23,376 bases of DNA from an uncultured Bacilli bacterium (lineage in GTDB: Bacteria > Bacillota_I > Bacilli_A > RF39 > UBA660), in NCBI GenBank assembly GCA_934130105.1, contig CAKOXL010000020.1, positions 1 through 23,376 on the forward strand. Direction: 5' to 3'. Made by a program: the position numbers and the translations under genes. Position 1 is the stretch's first letter. The number at the start of each line of letters is the position of its first letter. The notes under the pieces were generated by a model, which was not told where the DNA came from, did not search any database, and worked only from the letters and a program-made list of their open reading frames with translations. Positions 14,690 to 23,299 of the stretch are shown piece by piece.

Positions 14690-17062
14690 ATGATAGATTT
14701 TTTAGATAATGATAATTTGATAATTTGTCCTAATGAATTAAGAAAAAGTGTTATCATGGATATGAATAAAAATTCAAAATTAGTTTCATATAAAGTTATG
14801 GATTTAAAAGAATTTTTGCAGAATTATTTTTTTTCTTATGATAAACGCGCAATATTTTATTTAATGAAAAAATTAAACTTAAAATATGAGATTGCGTTAG
14901 AATATTTAGAATCTTTTTATTATTTAGAAAATAAAAGTTATGACTTAAAGAAATTAAATGATTTAGTTTTACTAAAAAAAGAATTGGAAAGTAAGAATTT
15001 ATTAATTAGTAATACATTATTTAGAGAATATTTAGGCAGTGTTAATATAATTATTTATGGTTATTATGATTTAGATCCATTTTATAAAAAGATTTTTTCT
15101 GGATTTAAAGTTAATTATGTTATAAATCAAACTGGTAGTAAGAAAAATGTTGTGTACGAGTTTAATAGTATTGATGATGAGGTAGCATATTTATGTCATG
15201 ATATAAAGAAAAAAATCGATAATGGTATTTCAATTAATGATATAAAAATAGTTAAACCTAGTAGTGAATATTTAAATAGCTTAAATAGGATATTTAAGTG
15301 GTGCCATATTCCAATAGATTTAAGAAACAAAGTTTCTTTATATGATTTACCAAGCGGAAAAGAACTTTTAATGATGATAAAAAATAATAATGATTTTGAT
15401 ACTATTATTTCGGAATTAGAAGATAGAATTGATAAGGAAATTTTAAATTACTTTATTAATATCTTAAATGAATATGTTTTATTTGAATGTAATGTTTTTG
15501 AACTATATGATTTAATAAAATATGATTTGATGCATACTTATTTATCCGATAAAAGAAAAACTAATTGTGTTACTATTTGTAATTTAGAGGAACTTACAGA
15601 AAATGATTATGCTTATTTAATTGGCTTTAATAAAGAAAATTATCCAAAGATTTATAAAGATGAAGATATTTTAAGTGATGAGATGAAGAGAAAATTAGGT
15701 TTATTTACTAGTAATGATAATAATATAAATAGTTTAAATAAACTTAAAATAATGCTTAGTAGAGATATTAATTTAACTATTACTTATAAATTAAAAACGG
15801 CTTTTGATTCTTATAATCCATCTTTAATAATTAAAGAAGAAGAGTATGATGTTGTTAAAGATAGTGAAATTAAGTTTGATATTTCTAATTTCTATAATGA
15901 GATGATGCTTGCAATAGAATATGATAAATATTATAAATATGGTGTTATTAGTAATACTTTAGAGTATTTGATGCCTAATTATAGAAATTTAAATTACCGT
16001 AGTTACAATAACCAATTTAGTGGCATTAATAGTTTAGAGTTTTTAAATAGTTTAAATGATCACTTTACTTTATCTTATTCAACAATAGATCAATATTATC
16101 GCTGTTCTTTTCGTTACTATATTAGTAACATCTTAAAGATTAAAGAAGATAAGGTTGATGAATTTTATATGCAGGTTGGAAATATCTTTCATTACGTACT
16201 ATCAAAATGTTTTGATGCTGATTTTATTTTTGATGAAGCTTGGAATTTTGAAGCTAATAAATACCAATTTACTTTTAACAAATTGATTCTTTTAGAAAAA
16301 TTAAAACAAGAACTTAAATATGATATTGAAATCATTAATAAGCATAAAAAATATTCTTATTTTGATAGCTACTTGTATGAAAAAAGATTTTCAATCCCAA
16401 TTAAGAATGATAAAGGCATTTCTTCTGAATTTGTAGGAATTGTTGATAAAATTTGTTATTTAAAGGAAGATAGTAGGACTTTAGTTTCTGTTATTGACTA
16501 TAAAACAGGAAGTTTACCTTCTAATTTATGCAATATTATATATGGTATTGGTATGCAGTTACCTGTTTACTTATATTTCATAAAAAGAAGTTCACTTTTT
16601 CCTAATCTAGAAATAGTTGGTTTTTATTTACAAAAAATTATTAATAAGGAAATGAAGGAAACAAGTAATAAAACATTAGACGAATTAAAAGAAAATGCTT
16701 TAAAACTTGTTGGATATTCTACTGATAATGAAGAAATATTACAAAAATTTGATATGACATATGAAGATAGCCAAATGATTAGCAGTTTGAAAAAGAAAAA
16801 AGAAGGCTTTTATGCATTTTCTAAGATTTTAAACGATAAACAAATGATTAATATGGATAAGTTAGTAGAAGAAAAAATAGAGTCTGGAGTTAAATCAATA
16901 CTAGATGGAGAATTTTTAATAAACCCTAAGAAGATTGGTAAAGATTTGGTTGGATGTGAGTTTTGTAGTTATAAAGATATATGTTTTAAGAAAGAAAGCG
17001 ATTATGTTGAGCTTGAAAAACATAATAATCTTGACTTTTTAGGAGGTGATGATAATGCCTAA
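14690..17062 (+). CDS. addB: AddB/RexB-type subunit of the AddAB helicase-nuclease
   Basis: With AddA it processes double-strand DNA ends for recombination repair. The 790-residue protein is shorter than AddB of Bacillus (about 1170) and I see no Walker A motif at its N-terminus, which reads NLIICPNELRKSVIMDMN. The C-terminal nuclease is intact: GNIFHYVLSKCF, then VIDYKTGSLP with D603 and K605 of the PD-(D/E)XK fold. The iron-sulfur staple is present as C472 and C756-x2-C759-x5-C765. The start is the ATG at 14690 behind a weak purine stretch; a TTG at 14672 is in frame but lies too near the promoter. It overlaps addA by eight bases. Loss of the helicase motif is known in RexB-type subunits, so the complex is probably functional. 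Confidence 0.9.
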   Translation: MIDFLDNDNLIICPNELRKSVIMDMNKNSKLVSYKVMDLKEFLQNYFFSYDKRAIFYLMKKLNLKYEIALEYLESFYYLENKSYDLKKLNDLVLLKKELESKNLLISNTLFREYLGSVNIIIYGYYDLDPFYKKIFSGFKVNYVINQTGSKKNVVYEFNSIDDEVAYLCHDIKKKIDNGISINDIKIVKPSSEYLNSLNRIFKWCHIPIDLRNKVSLYDLPSGKELLMMIKNNNDFDTIISELEDRIDKEILNYFINILNEYVLFECNVFELYDLIKYDLMHTYLSDKRKTNCVTICNLEELTENDYAYLIGFNKENYPKIYKDEDILSDEMKRKLGLFTSNDNNINSLNKLKIMLSRDINLTITYKLKTAFDSYNPSLIIKEEEYDVVKDSEIKFDISNFYNEMMLAIEYDKYYKYGVISNTLEYLMPNYRNLNYRSYNNQFSGINSLEFLNSLNDHFTLSYSTIDQYYRCSFRYYISNILKIKEDKVDEFYMQVGNIFHYVLSKCFDADFIFDEAWNFEANKYQFTFNKLILLEKLKQELKYDIEIINKHKKYSYFDSYLYEKRFSIPIKNDKGISSEFVGIVDKICYLKEDSRTLVSVIDYKTGSLPSNLCNIIYGIGMQLPVYLYFIKRSSLFPNLEIVGFYLQKIINKEMKETSNKTLDELKENALKLVGYSTDNEEILQKFDMTYEDSQMISSLKKKKEGFYAFSKILNDKQMINMDKLVEEKIESGVKSILDGEFLINPKKIGKDLVGCEFCSYKDICFKKESDYVELEKHNNLDFLGGDDNA

Positions 17063-20000
17063 GTGGACTGAAGAACAGGAACAAGCTATTAATTTAGAAG
17101 GGTGTAATATCTTAGTAAGCGCTGGAGCTGGTAGTGGTAAGACGGCGGTATTATCCGAAAGAGCTTTAAGAAAAGTTAAAGAGGGTGTTAATATTGATGA
17201 AGTATTAATCTTAACTTTTACTAAAGCAGCCGCTTATGAAATGATGTTGCGTATCCGTGATAAAATTCAAAAAAATGGTTTTAAAGAACAAGTTAATCGT
17301 ATTGATAAAGCTTATATTACTACTTTTGATTCATTTGCACTTTCTATTGTTAGAAAATATCATGATAGACTTAATTTGAAAAAAGATGTTTCTATAATTG
17401 ATGAAAATGCTATATCTTTATTAAAATCGGAAAATTTAGATGAAATATTTGATGAATATTATCATGCTGAAGATAATAAATTTTTAGATTTAATTACTGA
17501 TTTTTCACTAAGAGATGATAAAGAAATAAAGAAATATATTTTATCTATTAATAATAAACTCGATTTAAAATATGATAAAAATGAGTATCTTGATGAATAT
17601 TTAGATTGGTACTATAATCGCGATAATGTTAATAAAAGAGTAGAAGAGTATGAACTGGTATTAGTTTCAATAATAGATAAGATAAAATTATCACTAGATA
17701 AACTTCAACTTATATTAGATGGCGATGATTATGTTAAATTTTCTGATACTTTGGATTGTTTAGTGGAATCTAGAACGTATGATGAGGTAAAGAAGAATAT
17801 TGGTGTTAAATTACCTAGACTTCCTAAAAATAGTGGAGATGATGCTAAAAATTCCAAGAAGGAAATAGAGACATACTTAGATGAACTTGAAAAATTAACA
17901 ATTTTTGAAAGCAAAGAGAGAATGATTTCTGAATATTTATCAACTTATGATTATGTTAAAATAATGATTGATATTATTAAAAAATTAGATAGTAAAATAA
18001 ATTCTTATAAAATGGAAAATAATGTTTTTGAATTTGTCGATATTTCTAAATTGGCTATTGATTTAGTTGTAAAATATCAGGATATAAGAGATGAACTAAA
18101 GAATTATTTTAATGAAATTATGATTGATGAGTATCAAGATACTTCCGATTTACAAGAACAGTTTATTAATTTAATAGAAAATAATAATGTTTATATGGTT
18201 GGAGATATAAAACAATCAATTTATCGTTTTCGTAATGCTAATCCGTTAATATTTAAACAAAAATATGATAGTTATGCTAAGGGTATTGGCGGTAAAAAAA
18301 TAGATTTAAATAAAAACTTCCGTAGTAGAAGAGAGGTTTTAGATAATATTAATCAATTTTTTGATTACATTATGGATGATGATTTTGGTGGCGCTAATTA
18401 TCAAGAAAGTCATAGAATGGTTTTTGGAAATAATACTTATATCAATGAGGGATTAACTGAACAAAACTATAATGTTAATATATATAATTATAAAGTAGAT
18501 AATGATTCTAAGTATAAGAAATATACTAAAGATGAAATAGAAGCTTTTATTATAGCTAGTGATATAAAGAAAAAGGTAGACGATAAATATCAAGTTTTTG
18601 ATAAAGATTCGTGTATCTTACGCGATATTAATTATGGTGATTTTGTTATTTTGATGGATCGCAGTAGTAAATTTACACTATATAAAAAAATATTTGAGTA
18701 TATGAAAATACCACTTACTATTTTAAAAGATGAAAATATTATGGACCAAAATGAAGTATATTTAATTAAGAACATTTTAAAGCTTGTTGAATGTTTAGAT
18801 ACAAAGCAATTTGGAAATAGTTTTAAATATAGTTTCACTAGTATAGCTAGGAGTTATTTATTTTCTTATTCTGATGATAAGATATTTCATATTATTAATA
18901 ATGATTTATATTTTGAAACAGATATTATAAAGAAAGCTAAAGTGATTGCTGATAGTCTTTCAAAGGTTGATTTAAAAGGCTTAATAGATTTAATAATTGA
19001 TGAATTTAATTTTTATGAAACTATGATTACTTATGGTAATGTTTCAATGGGTCTTACGGTTTTAGAGTATTTTCAGAATTTAGCTGATAGTTTACAAAGT
19101 ATTGGTTATGATTACCATAGGTTTATAACTTATTTAGATTATATTATTGATAGTGGAAAAGAAATAAAGATACCAGTATCTGTTAGTAACAGTAATAGTT
19201 GTCAAATTATGACTATTCATAAATCAAAAGGACTAGAATATCCAATATGTTATTATAGTGGTCTTTCTATGTCATTCAATATTAGTGATTTAAAGGATAA
19301 AGTATTATTTGATAATGAATATGGAATTATTACACCTTCTTTTATTAATGGTTATCAAGATACTTTTTGTAAGATGCTATTAAAGAAGAAGTATTTGAAT
19401 GAAGAAATTAGCGAGAAAATAAGACTTTTTTATGTAGCACTTACTAGATGTAAGGAACAGATGATTGTTGTAACTAGCTTAGATGATGAACAAATGCAAC
19501 TAGAAAATGGTCTTGTTAGTACTACTAAGCGTGAACAATATCGTTCATTTTTAGATATTTTAAAAAGTATTGGTGAGATATTATCAGAATATGTTGTTAA
19601 TATTGATTTAGATAAAGTTAATTTGTCACAGGATTATCGCTTTTTAAATTCTACAAAACTTGAAAAAGATATGGCTTATAATAATTTAAAAGTATCTGAA
19701 TATGATAAAAAAGAAATGGGAGTTAATAATACCCATTTTTCTAAAGTAGTTAATAAAATAATAGATAAAGATATTAAAAAAAATATGGAATTTGGTATTA
19801 AAATTCATAGATTGTTTGAATTAGTTGATTTTAAAAATATTGATTCTATTAATGAACTTGATATATCAGAGTTTGAAAGAAAATTACTTGTATCATTTTT
19901 AAACCAGCCACTTTTTTCTAAGATAAATGAGGCTAATGTATTTAAAGAGTATGAGTTTTATACTGTTAATGAGGCTAACGAAGAACAACATGGTATTATT

Positions 20001-20183
20001 GATTTAATGTTAGAATATAGTGATCATATTGATATTATTGATTATAAATTAAAAAATATAGGTGATAAGGAATATATAATGCAATTAAGTGGCTATAAAG
20101 ATTATATTGCTAAAAAAACTGTCAAACCTGTTAATGTTTATTTATATTCAATATTAGATGGTATATTAAATAAAATAGATTGA
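17055..20183 (+). CDS. addA: AddA, ATP-dependent helicase-nuclease subunit
   Basis: UvrD-like 3'-5' helicase and nuclease of the AddAB end-processing complex. The 1042-residue protein has SAGAGSGKT (residues 22-30, Walker A), LTFTKAAAYEMMLRI, DEYQDTS (Walker B), VGDIKQSIYRFRNANP, NFRSRREVL, MTIHKSKGLEYPICYY and LFYVALTRCKEQM, i.e. the full set of superfamily 1 helicase motifs. The C-terminal PD-(D/E)XK nuclease reads HGIIDLM (D983) and IDIIDYKLKN (D996, K998). The start is set by AGGAGGTGAT at 17041-17050, a ten-base match to the anti-Shine-Dalgarno; a GTG at 17046 is in frame inside it. It ends in a strong terminator. Confidence 0.95.
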   Translation: MPKWTEEQEQAINLEGCNILVSAGAGSGKTAVLSERALRKVKEGVNIDEVLILTFTKAAAYEMMLRIRDKIQKNGFKEQVNRIDKAYITTFDSFALSIVRKYHDRLNLKKDVSIIDENAISLLKSENLDEIFDEYYHAEDNKFLDLITDFSLRDDKEIKKYILSINNKLDLKYDKNEYLDEYLDWYYNRDNVNKRVEEYELVLVSIIDKIKLSLDKLQLILDGDDYVKFSDTLDCLVESRTYDEVKKNIGVKLPRLPKNSGDDAKNSKKEIETYLDELEKLTIFESKERMISEYLSTYDYVKIMIDIIKKLDSKINSYKMENNVFEFVDISKLAIDLVVKYQDIRDELKNYFNEIMIDEYQDTSDLQEQFINLIENNNVYMVGDIKQSIYRFRNANPLIFKQKYDSYAKGIGGKKIDLNKNFRSRREVLDNINQFFDYIMDDDFGGANYQESHRMVFGNNTYINEGLTEQNYNVNIYNYKVDNDSKYKKYTKDEIEAFIIASDIKKKVDDKYQVFDKDSCILRDINYGDFVILMDRSSKFTLYKKIFEYMKIPLTILKDENIMDQNEVYLIKNILKLVECLDTKQFGNSFKYSFTSIARSYLFSYSDDKIFHIINNDLYFETDIIKKAKVIADSLSKVDLKGLIDLIIDEFNFYETMITYGNVSMGLTVLEYFQNLADSLQSIGYDYHRFITYLDYIIDSGKEIKIPVSVSNSNSCQIMTIHKSKGLEYPICYYSGLSMSFNISDLKDKVLFDNEYGIITPSFINGYQDTFCKMLLKKKYLNEEISEKIRLFYVALTRCKEQMIVVTSLDDEQMQLENGLVSTTKREQYRSFLDILKSIGEILSEYVVNIDLDKVNLSQDYRFLNSTKLEKDMAYNNLKVSEYDKKEMGVNNTHFSKVVNKIIDKDIKKNMEFGIKIHRLFELVDFKNIDSINELDISEFERKLLVSFLNQPLFSKINEANVFKEYEFYTVNEANEEQHGIIDLMLEYSDHIDIIDYKLKNIGDKEYIMQLSGYKDYIAKKTVKPVNVYLYSILDGILNKID

Positions 20184-20216
20184 AAAAAGTTCACAATTTG
20201 AACTTTTTTCTTTTTT
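20182..20216 (+). terminator. Rho-independent terminator of addBA
   Basis: GAAAAAAGTTCA (20182-20193), loop CAATT, TGAACTTTTTTC (20199-20210), then six T residues. A 12-bp perfect stem that begins in the addA stop codon and isolates the export cassette from addA. Confidence 0.9.
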
Positions 20217-20244
20217 GTTAAGTCATCTTCCTTTTTATTAAAAT
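20215..20244 (+). promoter_or_regulatory. Candidate promoter of the peptide-export cassette
   Basis: TTGTTA (20215-20220), 18 bases, TAAAAT (20239-20244), with an alternative TAATAT at 20244-20249. Moderate match. It directly follows the addA terminator and is the only place for a promoter between the two units. Confidence 0.45.
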
Positions 20245-20267
20245 AATATTTATAGGAGGTGATGATA

Positions 20268-22346
20268 ATGAAATATCCATTTGAGAAACAAAGTGATTTA
20301 AAAGATTGTGGTGTGTGTTGTTTACTTATGATTACTAGATATTATGGTGGTGGTGTATCTAGAGAGTATTTAAGAAACATCACAAATACAACTAAGGATG
20401 GTGTTAGTGCATATAATTTGCTTGATGGCGCTAAAAGACTTGGCTTTGATGGCTTTGGTGTTAATTGCAAGCTTGAAGATTTATCTGATAATTATTTGCC
20501 TTGTATTGCACATGTGATAGTTAAAAAAAGTTATCAACATTTTGTAGTTATTTATAATATCAATAGAAAAAATAAAATGTTACTTGTTGCTGATCCTAGT
20601 AAAAATAAGCTTACTAAGTTATCATTTGAAGAATTTAATAAGATATCTACTGGAAAATTTATTTTGATTAAACCAACAAAGAAAATTACTTATGTTGAAA
20701 GAAATAGCTTTTTAAGTGATCTAATATTAAAATTTTTAATAAATAATTATAAAAAAATATTTGTCATTCTATTTATGTCTATCATTTTTACTCTTTTTAA
20801 TATTTTCTGTTCTTTTCAATTAAAAATTTTAATGGAATATGTAATAAACTATCAAAATATAAATAACTTAATATTTATTGCTTTAGTATTTCTATATTTG
20901 ATAATTATTAAAGAAACTAGTAATTTTTATCGCAATTATTTAATCAATTGTATAAACCATAAATTAGATAAATACTTAATTTCTAATGTGTATCATCATA
21001 TATTATCACTTCCATATCTCTATTATAAAAATAGGACTACAGGTGAAGTGTTAGCTAGAATTAATGATTTATCAAGTGTTAGAAATTTGATTAGTAAATT
21101 GTTAATTACGGCATTACTTGATGTTGTATTAGCTCTCTTATCCATTATTACTTTGCTTTTATTAAATATTAAGTTAACTGTGATATTATTAATTACTATT
21201 TTCTTTATTTTCTCTATTATTTTAATTTTTAGACCATTATTAGAAAGAAAAATAATAAGTAGTAAAAGAAATAGTGGTGATTTAAATTCTTATCTAGTAG
21301 AAACAATAGGAGGTATTGAAACAATAAAAAACCAAAATATTCAACCTTTTATTGAAAAAAATTTTTTGCTCAAATATTCAAAATATAATAAAACTAGCCT
21401 TTCATACAATTATCTATATATTGCTTCACAATTTTTAAAAAGTATTATTGAAGAATGCGGGACATTATTTATTTTAATTATTGGGAGTTATTTAGTAGTA
21501 AAAAGTAATTTTGATGTTTTAAATTTAATTGTCTTTATTACATTAATGAATTATGTTTTGGAACCTATTAAAAATTTAATGGAATTAGATTTATTGTATA
21601 AAGATGCTAAAATGTCACTTTTAAGAATTAGTGAGTTATATGAAGTTGAAGAGGAACGGGTACAAGATATGAATGCTAATATGGTATTATCAGGTAAGAT
21701 TAGTACTAATCATTTAATGTTTTCTTATAATGGTAAAGATCTTTTATTGAAAGATGTTAGTGTTAATATAAATCCAGGTGATAAAGTATTAATATATGGT
21801 AGTAGTGGTAGCGGTAAAAGTACTTTTGCTAAAATATTATCTAAGCAGTTATCTATAAATAATAAGTTATTATATTATGATTCTAAAGATATTAACTGCA
21901 TTGATTTAATGAATATTAGAAAAGAAATATGTTATATTTCACAGCAAGAGACGTTATTTACTGATTCAATTTATAGGAATATAGTACTTGACAAAGAAAT
22001 TGACTATGACACTTTTTTGGATACTGCAAGTTTGTGTATGATTGATGAATTTGCAGAAAATAGTATTATGGCTTATGATTTGTTATTAGAAGAAAATGGG
22101 TTTAATTTAAGTGGAGGTCAAAGGCAAAGAATTATATTAGCAAGATCTTTATTAAAGAATGCAAGTATTTATATTATGGACGAATCATTAAATGAATTGG
22201 ATGTTGAAAAAGAAAGAAAAATCTTGGAAAAATTATTTAATATTTATAAAAACAAAACATTTATTATTATTTCTCATAGATTTCATAATCAAGATTTATT
22301 TAATAAAAAATACTGTATTGAAGATGGAGTAAGTTATGAAAAGTAA
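20268..22346 (+). CDS. C39-peptidase ABC exporter of double-glycine peptides
   Basis: A peptidase-containing ABC transporter (PCAT) that cuts the leader from double-glycine peptides and exports the mature part. The 692-residue protein has an N-terminal C39 cysteine protease (about residues 1-135): QSDLKDCGVCCL with catalytic Cys14, HFVVIYN with His91, and ADPS with Asp109. A six-helix membrane domain follows, and then an ATPase domain with GSSGSGKST (Lys517), LSGGQRQR (614-621), IYIMDES (Asp638, Glu639) and ISHR (His670). All catalytic residues are present, so it should both process and pump. AGGAGGTGAT ten-base Shine-Dalgarno sets the ATG at 20268 over the GTG at 20259. First gene of the cassette; its end overlaps the accessory gene by 11 bases. 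Its substrates are almost certainly the two small peptides encoded at 22764 and 22918. Confidence 0.93.
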   Translation: MKYPFEKQSDLKDCGVCCLLMITRYYGGGVSREYLRNITNTTKDGVSAYNLLDGAKRLGFDGFGVNCKLEDLSDNYLPCIAHVIVKKSYQHFVVIYNINRKNKMLLVADPSKNKLTKLSFEEFNKISTGKFILIKPTKKITYVERNSFLSDLILKFLINNYKKIFVILFMSIIFTLFNIFCSFQLKILMEYVINYQNINNLIFIALVFLYLIIIKETSNFYRNYLINCINHKLDKYLISNVYHHILSLPYLYYKNRTTGEVLARINDLSSVRNLISKLLITALLDVVLALLSIITLLLLNIKLTVILLITIFFIFSIILIFRPLLERKIISSKRNSGDLNSYLVETIGGIETIKNQNIQPFIEKNFLLKYSKYNKTSLSYNYLYIASQFLKSIIEECGTLFILIIGSYLVVKSNFDVLNLIVFITLMNYVLEPIKNLMELDLLYKDAKMSLLRISELYEVEEERVQDMNANMVLSGKISTNHLMFSYNGKDLLLKDVSVNINPGDKVLIYGSSGSGKSTFAKILSKQLSINNKLLYYDSKDINCIDLMNIRKEICYISQQETLFTDSIYRNIVLDKEIDYDTFLDTASLCMIDEFAENSIMAYDLLLEENGFNLSGGQRQRIILARSLLKNASIYIMDESLNELDVEKERKILEKLFNIYKNKTFIIISHRFHNQDLFNKKYCIEDGVSYEK

Positions 22347-22767
22347 CTTTGATATAAATGATTATGAATTAATGCATGGTGGTGATAAAAGAACACTTTT
22401 ACCTATAATAGTAATACTATTAATGTTAATAGGGATAATAATTATACTATTTAATTTTAAGTTTAAAGTATATCAAAAATATGAATTGGTAAAGAATGAT
22501 AACAATTTTATTATAATTGCTATAAGTCAAGATATTAATTTTTTAGAGTCTAATAAGTTTATATATATTAATGGCGATAAATATATTTACGATGTTTTAA
22601 CAGTTGATTCTGATTATTCAAATATTGAAAATAGTATATATCAGACTTTACATATTAATGTAGTTAATTATATGACTGATTCTATTGTTAGTGATGCGTA
22701 TATTTTAAGAAAAGATGCAACAATTTATAGTATGATTATTAATTTTATAAAGGGAGGATTTGGATGA
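22336..22767 (+). CDS. Small exporter-accessory protein with leader-like N-terminus
   Basis: I do not recognise the family with certainty. The 143-residue protein has one membrane segment (about residues 21-41, LLPIIVILLMLIGIIIILF) followed by an outward-facing beta-rich stretch (FKVYQKYELVKNDN, FIYINGDKYIYDVLTV). Position between a PCAT exporter and its peptides is where bacteriocin operons usually carry an HlyD/MesE-like membrane-fusion protein of about 450 residues; this one is a third of that length and lacks the coiled coil and lipoyl parts. Residues 1-16 (NFDINDYELMHGG) fit the double-glycine leader pattern with hydrophobic residues at -12, -7 and -4. GGAG precedes the start at six bases. 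It overlaps the exporter gene by 11 bases and ends in ATGA shared with the first peptide. Confidence 0.75.
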   Translation: MKSNFDINDYELMHGGDKRTLLPIIVILLMLIGIIIILFNFKFKVYQKYELVKNDNNFIIIAISQDINFLESNKFIYINGDKYIYDVLTVDSDYSNIENSIYQTLHINVVNYMTDSIVSDAYILRKDATIYSMIINFIKGGFG

Positions 22768-22904
22768 AGAAATTAGATAACAAACAATTAGAAGAAGTAA
22801 AAGGTGGTGGTTTTGGCTTTTGGTCGATAGTTGGAACTATTTCAGCTGTTGTATTTATTGTTGGTATTTTAGATGGAATTGCTAGACCATTAAAATGTAA
22901 TTAG
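22764..22904 (+). CDS. Double-glycine bacteriocin-like peptide 1
   Basis: The 46-residue peptide has leader MKKLDNKQLEEVKGG: Leu at -12, Leu at -7 and Val at -4 with GG at -2/-1, the pattern recognised by C39 peptidases. The predicted mature part of 31 residues begins GFGFWSIVG, is mainly hydrophobic, contains the helix-packing motif G34-I-L-D-G38 and carries one cysteine near its end (RPLKCN). AGGGAGGA precedes the start at a normal distance, and the ATGA overlaps the stop of the accessory gene, so the two are coupled. Reading as one half of a class IIb two-peptide bacteriocin follows from size, leader, GxxxG motif and context; a signalling peptide is the alternative. Confidence 0.8.
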   Translation: MKKLDNKQLEEVKGGGFGFWSIVGTISAVVFIVGILDGIARPLKCN

Positions 22905-22917
22905 AAAGGAGTAATTT

Positions 22918-23085
22918 ATGAATAAAATAGACGATTCTGATTTGATGTTAATTGTTGGAGGCTTTAATTTAACAGGAACCATTGTAAATGCGTTTATTGG
23001 TGCTGGTAAATTTGTTTATTCTTTGGGTCAAAGCTTAGGTAATTCTCTAAGAAGAATTGGAAGCAAAAATTTATGCCGTATATAG
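22918..23085 (+). CDS. Double-glycine bacteriocin-like peptide 2
   Basis: The 55-residue peptide has leader MNKIDDSDLMLIVGG: Ile at -12, Leu at -7, Ile at -4 and GG. The predicted mature part of 40 residues starts FNLTGTIVNAFIG, is amphipathic and carries about five positive charges towards its end (LRRIGSKNLCRI). It contains G37-Q-S-L-G41, another GxxxG motif, and one cysteine two residues from the end. AAAGGAG precedes the start at normal spacing, 13 bases after peptide 1 stops. It overlaps the following gene by 13 bases. It is the probable partner of peptide 1: the more cationic of the pair. Confidence 0.8.
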   Translation: MNKIDDSDLMLIVGGFNLTGTIVNAFIGAGKFVYSLGQSLGNSLRRIGSKNLCRI

Positions 23086-23258
23086 GTAGTATAAAAAAGT
23101 TTTTGTATAGTCATATAAGATTACTAAAATGTTTACTATTACTTTTTAGTTTGCCAATAATTTTATATATAGTAAATCTTGTTTTAAATACTATATTTAA
23201 TCTTGGCGTTTATTCTGGTACTTTTTTAAGACTTTTATATAACTTTTTCCTATACTAA
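23073..23258 (+). CDS. Small hydrophobic protein, candidate immunity factor
   Basis: The 61-residue protein has a basic start (IKKFLYSHIRLLK), one long or two short membrane segments (CLLLLFSLPIILYIVNLVL and a second hydrophobic region), and a short tail. No homology is visible to me. Its start lies inside the last codons of peptide 2 in another frame (13-base overlap) with only a weak Shine-Dalgarno (GGAAG), so it is translationally coupled. Small membrane proteins directly after bacteriocin genes are usually dedicated immunity proteins; that is the reason for the call, and it is inference. Confidence 0.55.
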   Translation: MPYIGSIKKFLYSHIRLLKCLLLLFSLPIILYIVNLVLNTIFNLGVYSGTFLRLLYNFFLY

Positions 23259-23271
23259 AAATTAATCTGTT

Positions 23272-23299
23272 AAACCTTGTTTCACATGAAGCAGGGTTT
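23272..23299 (+). terminator. Hairpin ending the cassette, without T run
   Basis: AAACCTTGTTTCA (23272-23284), two-base loop CA, TGAAGCAGGGTTT (23287-23299): a 13-bp stem with two G-T pairs. It looks like an intrinsic terminator but is followed by AGTTAG rather than a T run. Its last base is directly next to the right inverted-repeat copy (23300), so the T run may have been displaced. Confidence 0.6.
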
